Positions 50,725 to 60,241 of a stretch of DNA of 64,000 nt are shown one piece after another. Where the stretch lies: positions 372,001-436,000 of the forward strand of contig NZ_JAUAOA010000001.1 in the NCBI RefSeq assembly GCF_030542965.1. Reading direction: 5' to 3'. The first letter of the stretch is position 1. Each line of letters starts with the position of its first letter. The position numbers were made by a program, and so were the translations under genes. The notes beneath the pieces are model-generated. The model saw only the letters and a program-made list of their open reading frames with translations. It ran no database searches and was not told where the DNA came from. Origin of the DNA: Azotosporobacter soli. Its GTDB lineage: Bacteria > Bacillota > Negativicutes > SG130.

Positions 50725-51855
50725 ATGACAACGTTGCAGTCGACCGATTCCAGCATTCTCTCTTTGCTCGTCTTACTCCTCCTCTTTTTCCGCTCTTACC
50801 GCAAGAGCGAGCGCGCCCATCTGCCCAACCGACTCTTTCTCGCATTAATCCTCAGCAATATGGCCCTGCTCGTCATCGATCTTCTCGGCTGGGCCTTCAA
50901 CGGCCTGCCGGGCCTATTTTATTTCCAGCTTAACCGCGCTTTCAATCTTCTTTTGTATGTCGCCGAGCCGCTCGCGCCATCGCTCTGGATTCTTTACACC
51001 ACCCTACAGGTGCTGCGCGATGAAAGCCGTTTGCGCAAGACCGCGCTGCTCCTGCTGCTTTTCCTGCTGCTCAATGCCGTGCTTGCACTTTGCAGTTTGA
51101 AAACCGGCTGGTTCTTTTTTGTCGATCCTGCCAACCTCTACCATCGCGGCGAGTATTTCTTTTTTCACGTCGCCTACTGCTACGCGCTTTTTCTTTATTC
51201 CTTCTTCTTTGTTCTGACGCAGCGCGCTTTAGTTGAAAAGCGTTATTATTATTCGCTGCTCTTCTTTGCCTTGCCGTCGTTCATCGGTACGACGCTTCAA
51301 ATGTTTCACTATGGCGTTTCCTATAATTGGAGCGGCATGATGCTTTCGGTTTTGATCGTCTATCTGAACATTCAGGATCGCAGTCTGAATACCGACTACC
51401 TGACCGGCGTCTACAACCGACGCCAGCTCGACCGTTATCTGGCGTCAAAGATCAAGAACAGCCGCCTGCACGCTCCGTTCGGCGCGATCCTGATCGATCT
51501 CAACAATTTCAAAGAGATCAATGACGCTTTCGGTCACACGACCGGCGACGATGCCTTGAAAGAAGCCGCAGCACTCTTTCAGGACAACCTGCGTGAAAAC
51601 GATTTTATCGCCCGCTTCGGCGGCGATGAATTCGTCATCATCTTGGATAGCCTGTCGCACGAAGAATTGATAAAAACGGCAGAACGCCTCAACGCGGCGG
51701 CAGAAGATTTCAATCGTCGCGTTGGCAAAAGCTACCGTTTGTCTTTCTCGCTCGGCTACGCCATATATGACGCAAGAACCGCTTTGACGCCCGATGCTTT
51801 TCTGCAGCATATTGATTCACTCATGTACGAAGACAAAAAAACGCCACGCGGCTGA
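50725..51855 (+). CDS. Membrane diguanylate cyclase (7-helix sensor, GGDEF)
   Basis: A 376-residue protein with about seven transmembrane helices in the first 215 residues and a C-terminal GGDEF domain. The active site reads FGGDEFVIIL with an RxxD site (REND) five residues before it. It should make c-di-GMP under feedback control. It shares its plan with the protein at 42936, but the sensor halves differ. The ATG at 50725 is preceded by GAGGTG at close spacing. Confidence 0.9.
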   Translation: MTTLQSTDSSILSLLVLLLLFFRSYRKSERAHLPNRLFLALILSNMALLVIDLLGWAFNGLPGLFYFQLNRAFNLLLYVAEPLAPSLWILYTTLQVLRDESRLRKTALLLLLFLLLNAVLALCSLKTGWFFFVDPANLYHRGEYFFFHVAYCYALFLYSFFFVLTQRALVEKRYYYSLLFFALPSFIGTTLQMFHYGVSYNWSGMMLSVLIVYLNIQDRSLNTDYLTGVYNRRQLDRYLASKIKNSRLHAPFGAILIDLNNFKEINDAFGHTTGDDALKEAAALFQDNLRENDFIARFGGDEFVIILDSLSHEELIKTAERLNAAAEDFNRRVGKSYRLSFSLGYAIYDARTALTPDAFLQHIDSLMYEDKKTPRG

Positions 51856-51864
51856 CTCGACTAT

Positions 51865-51909
51865 CGGCCCAGAAAAACCAAGCGGTTTTTCTGGGCCGTG
51901 CTGTTTTTT
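51865..51909 (+). terminator. Terminator
   Basis: CGGCCCAGAAAAACC pairs perfectly with GGTTTTTCTGGGCCG around AAGC, then T6 after a short spacer. Confidence 0.88.
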
Positions 51910-52023
51910 CGTTTCGCAAAACTATTTTTTGTGTAAAACTTTTCCATAAATGGTATAATGATTGCAATAGCGCGCGGCATCTTTTGCCGCGACATCGAGA
52001 CTGCAGCATCGGATGGTGAGGCC

Positions 52024-53871
52024 ATGAGTTTGCAAAAAAAAGCGCGTCGTGCTTCTTTGCTTGTTTTGCTAACGCAGGTTTTAACCTTTCTGGCCGTCGA
52101 TTATTGGCTTGGTTCTGCGCTGGTCAGCGGTCGCTGGCTGGAATTGCTCGCCGCTTTGACGCTGCTCTGCGCGCCGCCGTTATTGCTGTATTGCTGGTTT
52201 CTGCAACGTAAAGTGTTGGCGCCGCTATCGCAGCTAACGCAAGGCATCCAAAATATCGATCTGAGCACGGATCACTGGAACCGTCTCTATTTTCAATCCG
52301 GCGACGGCGAAGTGGCGCAGGTTTCGCAGGCAGTAAACCAGTTAATCGATCGCCTCGCTTACTACCGCGGTACAATGGTAGATGAGGGGTTGCGCTATAA
52401 AGCGTTGCTCGAGCAAAGTACGGAAAGCATTTTTACCGTAAATCCCGTCAGCGGTCGGATTATTCAAGCCAATCCGAGCTTCGCCGCGTTTGTCGGGCGC
52501 GAGAATGTCATCGACAGTTTTCTCTGGGATGTGTTTCAAAGCCAACGCGAAGTGCTCGAACAGCATGCCAAGGCCATCTTGGAAAAAGGTTCGCTAGTTC
52601 TGCCGTCAGTCACGCTGCGTCTTTGGGATGGTTCGTGGCGCAACGTTGAAATCCGTTGCTCTTTGATTCTCTATAACGGGCAGGAATTGGTGCTTGTCAG
52701 TTTATCCGACATGACCGAATATCACCTTTTTCAGGAAGAACTGCGTAATGATCTGGCCCGCGCCGAACAATTACAGCGCAATTTTCTGCCGCCGGATCTT
52801 GACAACGATCTTCTGCAAATCCGCTGCATTTTTCACTCCTGCACCGGCATCAGCGGTGATTTTTACGATTACTTCTGGGATCCGCGCGAACGCCGTTTAA
52901 AAGGCTTCCTGCTCGACGTCTGCGGACACGGCGTCGCGACCGGCATGCAGGCTTCACTAACCGCTGCCTTTCTTTGGTATGCGGTCCACCTGCCCGGCAG
53001 CCTCGGACAGAAACTGCGCTGGGTCAATGAAAAGGCGTTGCGTTATTATCCGGAAGATTCCTTTGCTACCGTATTCTATTTCGAAGTCGATCTGATCGGC
53101 AAAAAGCTGCATTATGTGACTGGCGGCGTCAATTATTTCCTCGCATACTGCGCCGGCGAACGAAAGATCGTAGAAACAGCGTCTTCCTTGGTCGGCGTGG
53201 ACCAGAAGCCGCTTTTCAAGCAGCAAAGCTTTGAAATAAAAGCCGGCGATTGTTTTTATTTCACAACTGACGGCCTCTTCGACGCCTATCCCCGCTGCGA
53301 AGAAATCGGCTTGGATCATTTCTCCGACGTGGTGCGGTTTTTGAAAAAAACTGCGCTGCAACCGGTCTGCCGCGACGATGCTTCGGCAATTTGCCTGCGC
53401 ATTTGCATGCCGCAGGATGGCAAGCGTTGGGCAGTTCTGACAAAATTATTGGATTTGACGCTGAACAGTTTGGATGATTTCGCAGACGCGGTCGAGGAAA
53501 TCGCCGTCTGTCTACGCGAGATCATGAAAAGCGACGGGGTTAGCCTTTTTGAAATCGCCGTACATGAAGCCATCAATAATGCGTTGTTAAACGGCCGGGA
53601 TAAAGCAGGACGGCTCGAAGTCCGTCTCACGATTTATCTGCTGCACGCGACGACTTTGGTCGTGGAGGTGCGCGACGGCGGTCCCGGTTTTCCGGCACAA
53701 ATGATCCTGCGTCAACTTTCCCGTTTAGGTCAGGCGGCTTTTGACAGCGGTGCGTTGTCAGACTGCGGCCGCGGCATCAGCATCATGCTTTTGGCAGCCG
53801 ACTCGCTCAGTTACAACCGAAAGGGGACGCGCGTGCGGCTGCTTAAGGATATCGTCAGGCAAGGCAGATAA
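52024..53871 (+). CDS. HAMP-PAS-PP2C phosphatase with C-terminal RsbW-like ATPase
   Basis: A 615-residue signalling protein. Two transmembrane helices (about 12-30 and 40-58) are followed by HAMP (60-115), PAS (125-235), a SpoIIE/RsbU-type PP2C phosphatase (240-430; metal aspartates in [10 protein letters not shown] and [13 protein letters not shown]), and an anti-sigma-kinase-like HATPase (about 480-610; N box [12 protein letters not shown] box DGGPGFP). It thus holds both the phosphatase and the kinase activity for a STAS protein, one of which is encoded two genes on. The ATG at 52024 is preferred to an upstream frame from 51958. Confidence 0.88.
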   Translation: MSLQKKARRASLLVLLTQVLTFLAVDYWLGSALVSGRWLELLAALTLLCAPPLLLYCWFLQRKVLAPLSQLTQGIQNIDLSTDHWNRLYFQSGDGEVAQVSQAVNQLIDRLAYYRGTMVDEGLRYKALLEQSTESIFTVNPVSGRIIQANPSFAAFVGRENVIDSFLWDVFQSQREVLEQHAKAILEKGSLVLPSVTLRLWDGSWRNVEIRCSLILYNGQELVLVSLSDMTEYHLFQEELRNDLARAEQLQRNFLPPDLDNDLLQIRCIFHSCTGISGDFYDYFWDPRERRLKGFLLDVCGHGVATGMQASLTAAFLWYAVHLPGSLGQKLRWVNEKALRYYPEDSFATVFYFEVDLIGKKLHYVTGGVNYFLAYCAGERKIVETASSLVGVDQKPLFKQQSFEIKAGDCFYFTTDGLFDAYPRCEEIGLDHFSDVVRFLKKTALQPVCRDDASAICLRICMPQDGKRWAVLTKLLDLTLNSLDDFADAVEEIAVCLREIMKSDGVSLFEIAVHEAINNALLNGRDKAGRLEVRLTIYLLHATTLVVEVRDGGPGFPAQMILRQLSRLGQAAFDSGALSDCGRGISIMLLAADSLSYNRKGTRVRLLKDIVRQGR

Positions 53872-53891
53872 GAAAATGGGGAGATGATAGC

Positions 53892-55880
53892 GTGCTGAAA
53901 GATTTGCGAATCAAACACAAGCTGTTGCTGATCATCCTGGGCTTTCTCTTGATCGGCTGCGGCATCGCGGTCGGATTGTCCATGTATTTTTTTAACCAAT
54001 ATGTCGCTGCCGCAACGCAAGAAGGCGCGGCCAACGGCATGGAAGGCCTTGACGCTTTGCTGAGCGAGTACCGTTCAAACGCAGAAAGCAGCGCTAAGCT
54101 TCTAGCTGCCAATCCCGATCTGATCGCCGCACTGGCGTCGAAAGACAGTGCACGACTCTTGCAAGTTGCCGCACCGCTCGCCAAACATACCTCACTCGAT
54201 TTTCTTACGCTCACCGATGAGAGCGGCACCGTCATCGCACGCACGCATGCACCAGAAAAAAAAGGTGACGTCATTACCGACGAAGCCAACGTCAAACAAG
54301 CACTGCAAGGTAAAATCACTTCTGCCGTTGAACCCGGCACAACGGTGAAACTTGGCATCCGTTCCGGCGTACCCGTCCTTGACAAATCCGGCAAATTGGT
54401 CGGCGTGGTCAGTGCCGGTTATAATCTTGGCAAGGATTCGCTCGTCGATACGATCAAAGAACTTTATAATGTCGACGCCACCGTTTTCAACGCGGATGTC
54501 CGTCTCTCTTCCACGATCCAAAAGGATGGCAAACGGATCGTCGATACCAAACTGGATCCGGCAATCGCCGCGGTCGTTCTTGGCCAGGCTAAACCATACC
54601 AAGGTACGGCTCAAATTCTCGGCCAACCCTATCGCACCGTCTATAAGCCGCTGCTCGATTGGGAAAACAAACCGGTCGGTCTTATTTTCAGCGGCAAAAG
54701 TCAGCAGAGCGCGAATAGCGTCCTGCAAAATTTCCTCTTTTCCGTCGGCGGAGCCGTTCTCCTGATTCTCCTTTTTTGCAGCGGCGCGGCAGTCTTGTTG
54801 GCAGCCCAAATCACCCGTCCGATCGAGACATTGCAAAACTTGATGAGCAACGCCAGCCATGGCGATTTATCGGTCCGTTCGAGCGTGACGTCGCGCGATG
54901 AAATCGGCCTGCTTTCCGCCAGTTTCAACGCGATGCTGGAACGCCAGGCACGCGTCGTTTCGGTCGTAAAGAGCTCCGCGCTCGAAATCGCCGCCGCGTC
55001 GGAAGAACTGGCGGCCACCAGCGAAGAAGCGAACGCCAACAGTCATCTGATCGCCGACGACGTAGCGGGCATCGCGAAGAGCAGCGATGTCGAATTCAAT
55101 GCAATGATGGAAGTATCCCGCGTTTTGCTGGAACTGTCGTCTTTGATTCAACTGGCTAAAGACCGTTCTTTGAGCGCTAAGGAAAGTTCGCAAAATACGC
55201 TGCAATCGGCACAACATGGACGCAGCACGGTAAATGATGCGATCGGCATCATGGGGAGGATTCAGGCGCAGGCGACCGAAGGCGAAACCGTGATCCGTCA
55301 GATGGATGAATACGCGAGCAAGATCGGCGACATCAGCAGCACGATTACCAATATTGCGCAACAGACCAATCTGCTGGCGCTTAACGCGGCGATCGAAGCG
55401 GCGCGAGCCGGCGAGGCCGGACGCGGTTTTGCGGTCGTCGCCAATGAAGTCTCCAAGCTGGCCGAACAGTCGAATCGCGAAGCGGGCGAGGTCGGCTCTT
55501 TGGTCGAAAAAGTCTCAGCCTGTACAAGCCAGGCGGTTCTTGCCATGCAGGAAACACGCCGCCAGGTCGAGGAAGGCGGCGTAAGCGTCAATAACGCCGG
55601 TGAAGCATTGTCGAGCATACTGACTGCGGTCAATGCGACGGTCACTGAAATGCAGTCGATCTCTGAAATCACGAGCGAAGAAGTGGCTTCCTCAGAAAAA
55701 ATCGTCAACCTGATTAATACGGTCTCCAGCAAGATCGAAGAAACCAAAGGAGCGGCGGAGCATACCGAAGGTGCCGCCAGTGAAGTCGCGCAAGGCATCG
55801 AGACGGTGGCAGCCAGTACGGAAGAACTGGCTGCACTGTCGAACGAACTGCGTCGTTCGGTTGAAATGTTCAAAGTATAG
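53892..55880 (+). CDS. Methyl-accepting chemotaxis protein with Cache-type sensor
   Basis: A 662-residue chemoreceptor. Transmembrane helix 1 (about 10-32), an extracytoplasmic Cache-like region of about 250 residues, helix 2 (about 284-310), HAMP, and a full signalling domain with the tip [20 protein letters not shown]. The start is a GTG with GGGGAG ahead. It lies 20 bases after the PP2C/ATPase gene and 11 before the STAS gene, so its output may go into that partner switch as well as, or instead of, CheA. Confidence 0.92.
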   Translation: MLKDLRIKHKLLLIILGFLLIGCGIAVGLSMYFFNQYVAAATQEGAANGMEGLDALLSEYRSNAESSAKLLAANPDLIAALASKDSARLLQVAAPLAKHTSLDFLTLTDESGTVIARTHAPEKKGDVITDEANVKQALQGKITSAVEPGTTVKLGIRSGVPVLDKSGKLVGVVSAGYNLGKDSLVDTIKELYNVDATVFNADVRLSSTIQKDGKRIVDTKLDPAIAAVVLGQAKPYQGTAQILGQPYRTVYKPLLDWENKPVGLIFSGKSQQSANSVLQNFLFSVGGAVLLILLFCSGAAVLLAAQITRPIETLQNLMSNASHGDLSVRSSVTSRDEIGLLSASFNAMLERQARVVSVVKSSALEIAAASEELAATSEEANANSHLIADDVAGIAKSSDVEFNAMMEVSRVLLELSSLIQLAKDRSLSAKESSQNTLQSAQHGRSTVNDAIGIMGRIQAQATEGETVIRQMDEYASKIGDISSTITNIAQQTNLLALNAAIEAARAGEAGRGFAVVANEVSKLAEQSNREAGEVGSLVEKVSACTSQAVLAMQETRRQVEEGGVSVNNAGEALSSILTAVNATVTEMQSISEITSEEVASSEKIVNLINTVSSKIEETKGAAEHTEGAASEVAQGIETVAASTEELAALSNELRRSVEMFKV

Positions 55881-55891
55881 GAGGGAAAACG

Positions 55892-56191
55892 ATGATGTCC
55901 ATGAGAAACGGAGACAACTATCTGAAACTCGAGCCCAAAGGCGGCATTTACGTACGTGAAGCGGGCAAACTGCGCGAAGAGATGCTGGCCGCTTTCGAGA
56001 AGGGACAGTTTCATTTCGACCTGGACTTGAGCGGCGTAACGCATATCGACAGTGCGGGACTCGGCGTGCTGATCCAGATTCATAAACGGGTCGAACCGAA
56101 AGGCGGCGAAGTCGTGATTCGGGGCTTAAGCGGCGCAGTCAAAGAACTCTTTTATCTGACGCGCATGGATCGCACGTTTCGGATCGAGTAA
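55892..56191 (+). CDS. STAS-domain anti-sigma factor antagonist-like protein
   Basis: A 99-residue STAS protein. The phosphorylatable serine is S54 in HIDSAGLGVLI, as in SpoIIAA and RsbV. It would be phosphorylated by the ATPase domain and dephosphorylated by the PP2C domain of the 52024 protein. No sigma factor gene is nearby, so the downstream target may be another protein. AGGAGG precedes the ATG. Confidence 0.9.
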   Translation: MMSMRNGDNYLKLEPKGGIYVREAGKLREEMLAAFEKGQFHFDLDLSGVTHIDSAGLGVLIQIHKRVEPKGGEVVIRGLSGAVKELFYLTRMDRTFRIE

Positions 56192-56202
56192 TTATATTGA
56201 AG

Positions 56203-56242
56203 AAAAAGGTCCGGCAAATTTTCGCTTTGCCGGACCTTTTCC
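56203..56242 (+). terminator. Terminator of the signalling operon
   Basis: AAAAGGTCCGGCAAA pairs perfectly with TTTGCCGGACCTTTT. Confidence 0.9.
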
Positions 56243-56282
56243 TTTGTGCTATACTGGCGGCATTGAGGAAGAGGAGGTTTTT

Positions 56283-56774
56283 ATGTCCAACTTATTAATC
56301 CGCGGCGTCCGCTACGACGATGTCGTGCAGATCGCCGCCATAGAAAAAATCTGCTTTCCTGCCGCCGAAGCCGCAGGCCAGGACTCCTTCGCGGCTCGTA
56401 TCGCCGCTTTTCCCGATTCTTTTTTCGTTGCCGAATTTGACGGTGCGATAATCGGCTTCATTAACGGCTGTGCGACAAACAGTCCTGTCCTATATGATGA
56501 ACTATTCCACGATGCAACGCAGCATCTGCCAGACGGCGAAAATCTGACCGTTTTCGGTCTGGATGTATTGCCTGAATGTCGCAGGCAAGGCATCGCCGCT
56601 CGCTTAATGCGCCATTTCATCGAAACGGCTAGGAAAAATGGCAAAAAACGGGTCTTATTGACCTGCAAAGAGGCATTAGTTCCGTATTATGCCTCCTTCG
56701 GTTATAAGAACGACGGCCTTTCCGCCTCGACGCACGGCGGCGCGGAGTGGTTCGATATGACGCTTACCCTGTAA
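56283..56774 (+). CDS. GNAT family N-acetyltransferase
   Basis: A 163-residue acetyltransferase. The acetyl-CoA loop is VLPECRRQGIAARLM, and the C-terminal ALVPYYASFGYKNDG is typical. GAGGAGG precedes the ATG at 56283. The overall form resembles arylalkylamine/polyamine-type GNATs, but the acceptor is unknown. Confidence 0.88.
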   Translation: MSNLLIRGVRYDDVVQIAAIEKICFPAAEAAGQDSFAARIAAFPDSFFVAEFDGAIIGFINGCATNSPVLYDELFHDATQHLPDGENLTVFGLDVLPECRRQGIAARLMRHFIETARKNGKKRVLLTCKEALVPYYASFGYKNDGLSASTHGGAEWFDMTLTL

Positions 56775-56817
56775 TGCGCCGTAAGACAACTTCTTTTGCC
56801 TAACGTATTGCTTGGCT

Positions 56818-56853
56818 AAACCGCTTTCCGCCGCCTGCAGGAAGCGGTTTTTC
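56818..56853 (+). terminator. Terminator after the GNAT gene
   Basis: AAACCGCTT-CC pairs with GG-AAGCGGTTT, followed by TTC. Confidence 0.8.
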
Positions 56854-56987
56854 TTATCTTTGTGCGCTTCGCACAACGTCGCGCCGGAATATTTCGTCAT
56901 TTATCATCCGCTGTTTTGCTCTGCTTCTTTGTTATAATTAGAGAGACGAAGAATACCATACTGTTCGTTTAAGAAAGGAGTTTTACC

Positions 56988-58232
56988 ATGACGCTAGACA
57001 AAACCAGTCTTGTAAACCGTTTTCTTTCGTACACCCGCTTCGACAGCCGTTCCGACGCTGCGTTCGACTGCTGTCCCAGCACACCGGGGCAATTGGTATT
57101 GGCCAAACATCTGGCCGCTGAATTGAAGGAACTGGGCCTTAGCGACATCCGGCTCGATGAGAACGGTTATCTTACGGCCACATTGCCGGCCAACGGCTGC
57201 CCAAATGCGCCGACCGTCGGCCTGCTGGCCCATTTCGACACCGCGCCGGATTTTGCCGGCAAGGACGTCAAGGCCAGAATCGTTTCTTATCAGGGCGGCG
57301 ACATCACACTCAACGAGGATCCTGCGATCATCATGACAACGGCCGACTTTCCCGAACTGAGTCAATATGAGGGACAAGATATCATCGTCACCGACGGCAC
57401 GACTCTGCTCGGCGCGGACGACAAAGCCGGCATCGCCGCAATCGTTAGTGCCATCGAATATCTCATCCATCACCCTGAAATCCCGCATGGCACGATCCGT
57501 CTTGGCTTCACGCCGGACGAAGAAATCGGGCGCGGCGCCGACCGTTTTGATGTAGCCGCTTTTGGCGCCGACTTCGCCTATACGATCGACGGCGAGGGAC
57601 TCGGCGGCATCGAATACGAGAACTTCAACGCCGCCAACGCCAAATTGCTTATACATGGACGCAACGTCCATCCGGGTGCATCGAAGCACAAGATGATCAA
57701 TGCGCTGACGATCGCCGCAGAATTCCAAATGATGCTGCCGGCCGGAGAGAAGCCGGAATACACCGCTGATTATGAAGGATTTTTTCATGTGAACCAAATG
57801 AATGGTTCGGTGGAAAGCGCCGAATTGAAGCTGTTGATCCGCGATCATGACCGCGCCAATTTTGAAAAGCGCAAGCGCTACCTCACTTCTCTCGCGCAAT
57901 TACTGAACGAAAAATATGGTTCCGGCACGTTGGAACTGGAGATCAAGGATTCTTATTATAATATGCGTGAACAAATCGAACCGGTTTTTCATGTCGTCGA
58001 GCTTGCCTGCGAAGCGATGAAGGCAGTCGGTCTAGAGCCGAAGACTACGCCGATTCGCGGCGGTACCGACGGAGCGCGTCTATCTTTTATGGGTCTGCCT
58101 TGTCCGAATCTGTTTAGCGGCGGTCATAACGCCCATGGCAAATTTGAATTCCTGCCGGTTCCTTCCCTGCTCAAAGTCGCCGAAACCGCAGTTGAGGTTC
58201 TGAAACTGGCCGGTCAAATAAAAAAGAAATAG
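56988..58232 (+). CDS. pepT: Peptidase T (tripeptide aminopeptidase)
   Basis: A 414-residue M20B zinc aminopeptidase. GLLAHFDTAPD gives the first histidine and aspartate, LLGADDKAG the bridging aspartate, TPDEEIGRG the catalytic glutamates, and GGHNAHGKFEF the last ligand. It removes the N-terminal residue from tripeptides in the cytoplasm. AGAAAGGAG precedes the ATG. The OPT transporter gene begins 10 bases after it, giving an import-and-cleave pair. Confidence 0.95.
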   Translation: MTLDKTSLVNRFLSYTRFDSRSDAAFDCCPSTPGQLVLAKHLAAELKELGLSDIRLDENGYLTATLPANGCPNAPTVGLLAHFDTAPDFAGKDVKARIVSYQGGDITLNEDPAIIMTTADFPELSQYEGQDIIVTDGTTLLGADDKAGIAAIVSAIEYLIHHPEIPHGTIRLGFTPDEEIGRGADRFDVAAFGADFAYTIDGEGLGGIEYENFNAANAKLLIHGRNVHPGASKHKMINALTIAAEFQMMLPAGEKPEYTADYEGFFHVNQMNGSVESAELKLLIRDHDRANFEKRKRYLTSLAQLLNEKYGSGTLELEIKDSYYNMREQIEPVFHVVELACEAMKAVGLEPKTTPIRGGTDGARLSFMGLPCPNLFSGGHNAHGKFEFLPVPSLLKVAETAVEVLKLAGQIKKK

Positions 58233-58242
58233 GAGGAATATC

Positions 58243-60183
58243 ATGTCTGAACACAAACACAGCAGCGCACCTGCCGAACCGCCAATGTCACCGCATCAGG
58301 AGTACCAGGAAATCAACCCTTATGTCGTATTTTGGGGTTTGTTTTACGCCGCGTTATTCGCGCTCGCGGTCGGCTATCTTTGTCTGAAGATCGGCCAGAC
58401 GGTCGACGCTTTCGCACCGGTCTCCATTTTGGCTATGGGCATGGGCGCGGTTTTGAAGCGCAAGAACGCGTTTCCTGAAAACGTGCATATCCAGGCTATC
58501 GCCAGCGCCGGCACGAATATCTTAGGCGGCGCAATGTTCATCATTCCGGCCTTGTTCATTCTTAACTCGCCGACAATGAACTTCTTCCAGTTGGCCGCGC
58601 CGATCGTACTCGGCGGCATCCTCGGCGTCTTTCTCTCCACCATCTTCCGCCGTTATTTCTGCGAAGAGATGGCGGACGTTTATCCATTCCCTGCCGGACG
58701 CGCTGCGGCCGAGGTACTGACCTCCGGCGAAGGCAGCAAAGCCAAGCTGATGATCTTCAGCGGCGCGATTGCACTGATCTATGATTTCATCCTCAACAGC
58801 ATCGGCTGGTGGCAAGAGATCATCTCGAGCGCCACGTTCTCGCTTGGTCAACAAATCGCTTCGAAATATAAACTGGTCTTCAACCTCGACAACGAATCGG
58901 CGCTGCTCGGCATCGGTTATTTCACCGGTCTGCGTTATGCGGCAATCATCGCCGCCGGTTCGTTCTTCTCCTGGTTCGTTTGCATTCCGGTTCTTTATTA
59001 TCTGGCCGGCGATCATCACATGATCCTGAAGGGTAAAGATATCCTCTTGGCTGATGCGCCGATCCGGGCGGTATTTTCCACCTATGTCCGCCATATCGGC
59101 ATCGGCATGCTTGCAATGGCCGGTATCATCGGCCTCTTATCGATGTCCAGCGTCATCAAGAACGTAGTCCGCGCAGCGATCGCCGAAATGTCGAAAGCGC
59201 CGAATGCGGCGCGTCAGACGCTGCTGCGTACGCAACGCGACATCCCAATGCCGCTGCTTGTCGCAGGCATCTTCGGCATCCTGCTCTTGTTCACGCTGTA
59301 TTTCCACGTTTACTTCTCCGAAAGCATGCTGCAAACGGGACTCGCACTCGGCATCGTGCTCATCTTCACCTTTTTGCTCTCGGTCGTCGGCATCAGTTCG
59401 ATCGCCTTTACCGGTACCGAACCGGTCTCCGGCATGACGATCTTTATGATCATCGTCGCCTCGGTCGTTTTGGGCAGCGCCGGCATGCATGGCGACATGG
59501 GCATCGTTGCAATCCTGATGATGGCCTCCTTCCTCTGCACCACGCTGGCCGTGGCCGGCAACTTTATGTCTGAACTGAAGGTAGCGAACCTTCTCGGCGC
59601 GACGCCGCGTAAGATGGAACAATGGCAGTTGGTATCGGCAGCAGTATCCGCCCTGGTCTCGATCGGCGTCATCTTGCTGCTCAATCAGGCTTATGGCTTC
59701 GTCGGTCCGAGCGCACTGCCCGCACCGCAAGCCAACGCAATGGCCGCAATCGTTAAACCGCTGATGGAAGGCGGTGCCGCACATTGGCCGCTCTACATGG
59801 CCGGCGCGTTCTTCGCCGTCATCCTTTGGATGGTGAAAGTTCCGCCGCTGGCGTTCGCACTCGGCGCTTACCTGCCGATGGAAATCAACACGCCGCTCTT
59901 AGTCGGCGGCTTGATCTCCTACTTGGTCACGAAGAGCAGCAGCAATGAGAAGCTCAGCGCACTGCGCTTCAATGTCGGCAGCACGATCGCTTCCGGTCTG
60001 ATCGCAGGCGGCGCACTCGGCAGTCTGCTCAGCGCGGTCGTACGCATCCTGGGTTATGATTTCTTCCTCGAAGCCTGGTCGGAAACGCCGGCCGCAACCT
60101 ATCTCGGCGTCGTGGCCTACCTTGCACTTTGCGCTCTGCTTTACGGCAAAGCGGTAAGCGTCAAGAAAGTCGCTGCCGAATAA
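58243..60183 (+). CDS. OPT family oligopeptide transporter
   Basis: A 646-residue membrane protein with about 15 or more helices. NPYVVFWGLFYAALFALAVG and the LKIGQTVDAFAPVSILAMG segment are characteristic of bacterial OPT proteins, which import small peptides with protons. It follows pepT in one operon. A convergent cytoplasmic chemoreceptor with a peptide-binding domain lies 58 bases beyond its stop. Confidence 0.92.
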   Translation: MSEHKHSSAPAEPPMSPHQEYQEINPYVVFWGLFYAALFALAVGYLCLKIGQTVDAFAPVSILAMGMGAVLKRKNAFPENVHIQAIASAGTNILGGAMFIIPALFILNSPTMNFFQLAAPIVLGGILGVFLSTIFRRYFCEEMADVYPFPAGRAAAEVLTSGEGSKAKLMIFSGAIALIYDFILNSIGWWQEIISSATFSLGQQIASKYKLVFNLDNESALLGIGYFTGLRYAAIIAAGSFFSWFVCIPVLYYLAGDHHMILKGKDILLADAPIRAVFSTYVRHIGIGMLAMAGIIGLLSMSSVIKNVVRAAIAEMSKAPNAARQTLLRTQRDIPMPLLVAGIFGILLLFTLYFHVYFSESMLQTGLALGIVLIFTFLLSVVGISSIAFTGTEPVSGMTIFMIIVASVVLGSAGMHGDMGIVAILMMASFLCTTLAVAGNFMSELKVANLLGATPRKMEQWQLVSAAVSALVSIGVILLLNQAYGFVGPSALPAPQANAMAAIVKPLMEGGAAHWPLYMAGAFFAVILWMVKVPPLAFALGAYLPMEINTPLLVGGLISYLVTKSSSNEKLSALRFNVGSTIASGLIAGGALGSLLSAVVRILGYDFFLEAWSETPAATYLGVVAYLALCALLYGKAVSVKKVAAE

Positions 60184-60197
60184 AAGGCGCCGATAAA

Positions 60198-60239
60198 AAA
60201 CGGTCCCGACAGGCAAAAAGCCTGCCGGGACCGTTTCTC
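60198..60239. terminator. Bidirectional terminator
   Basis: AAACGGTCCCG-CAGGC pairs with GCCTG-CGGGACCGTTT around AAAAA between convergent genes. Confidence 0.9.
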
Positions 60240-60241
60240 TG

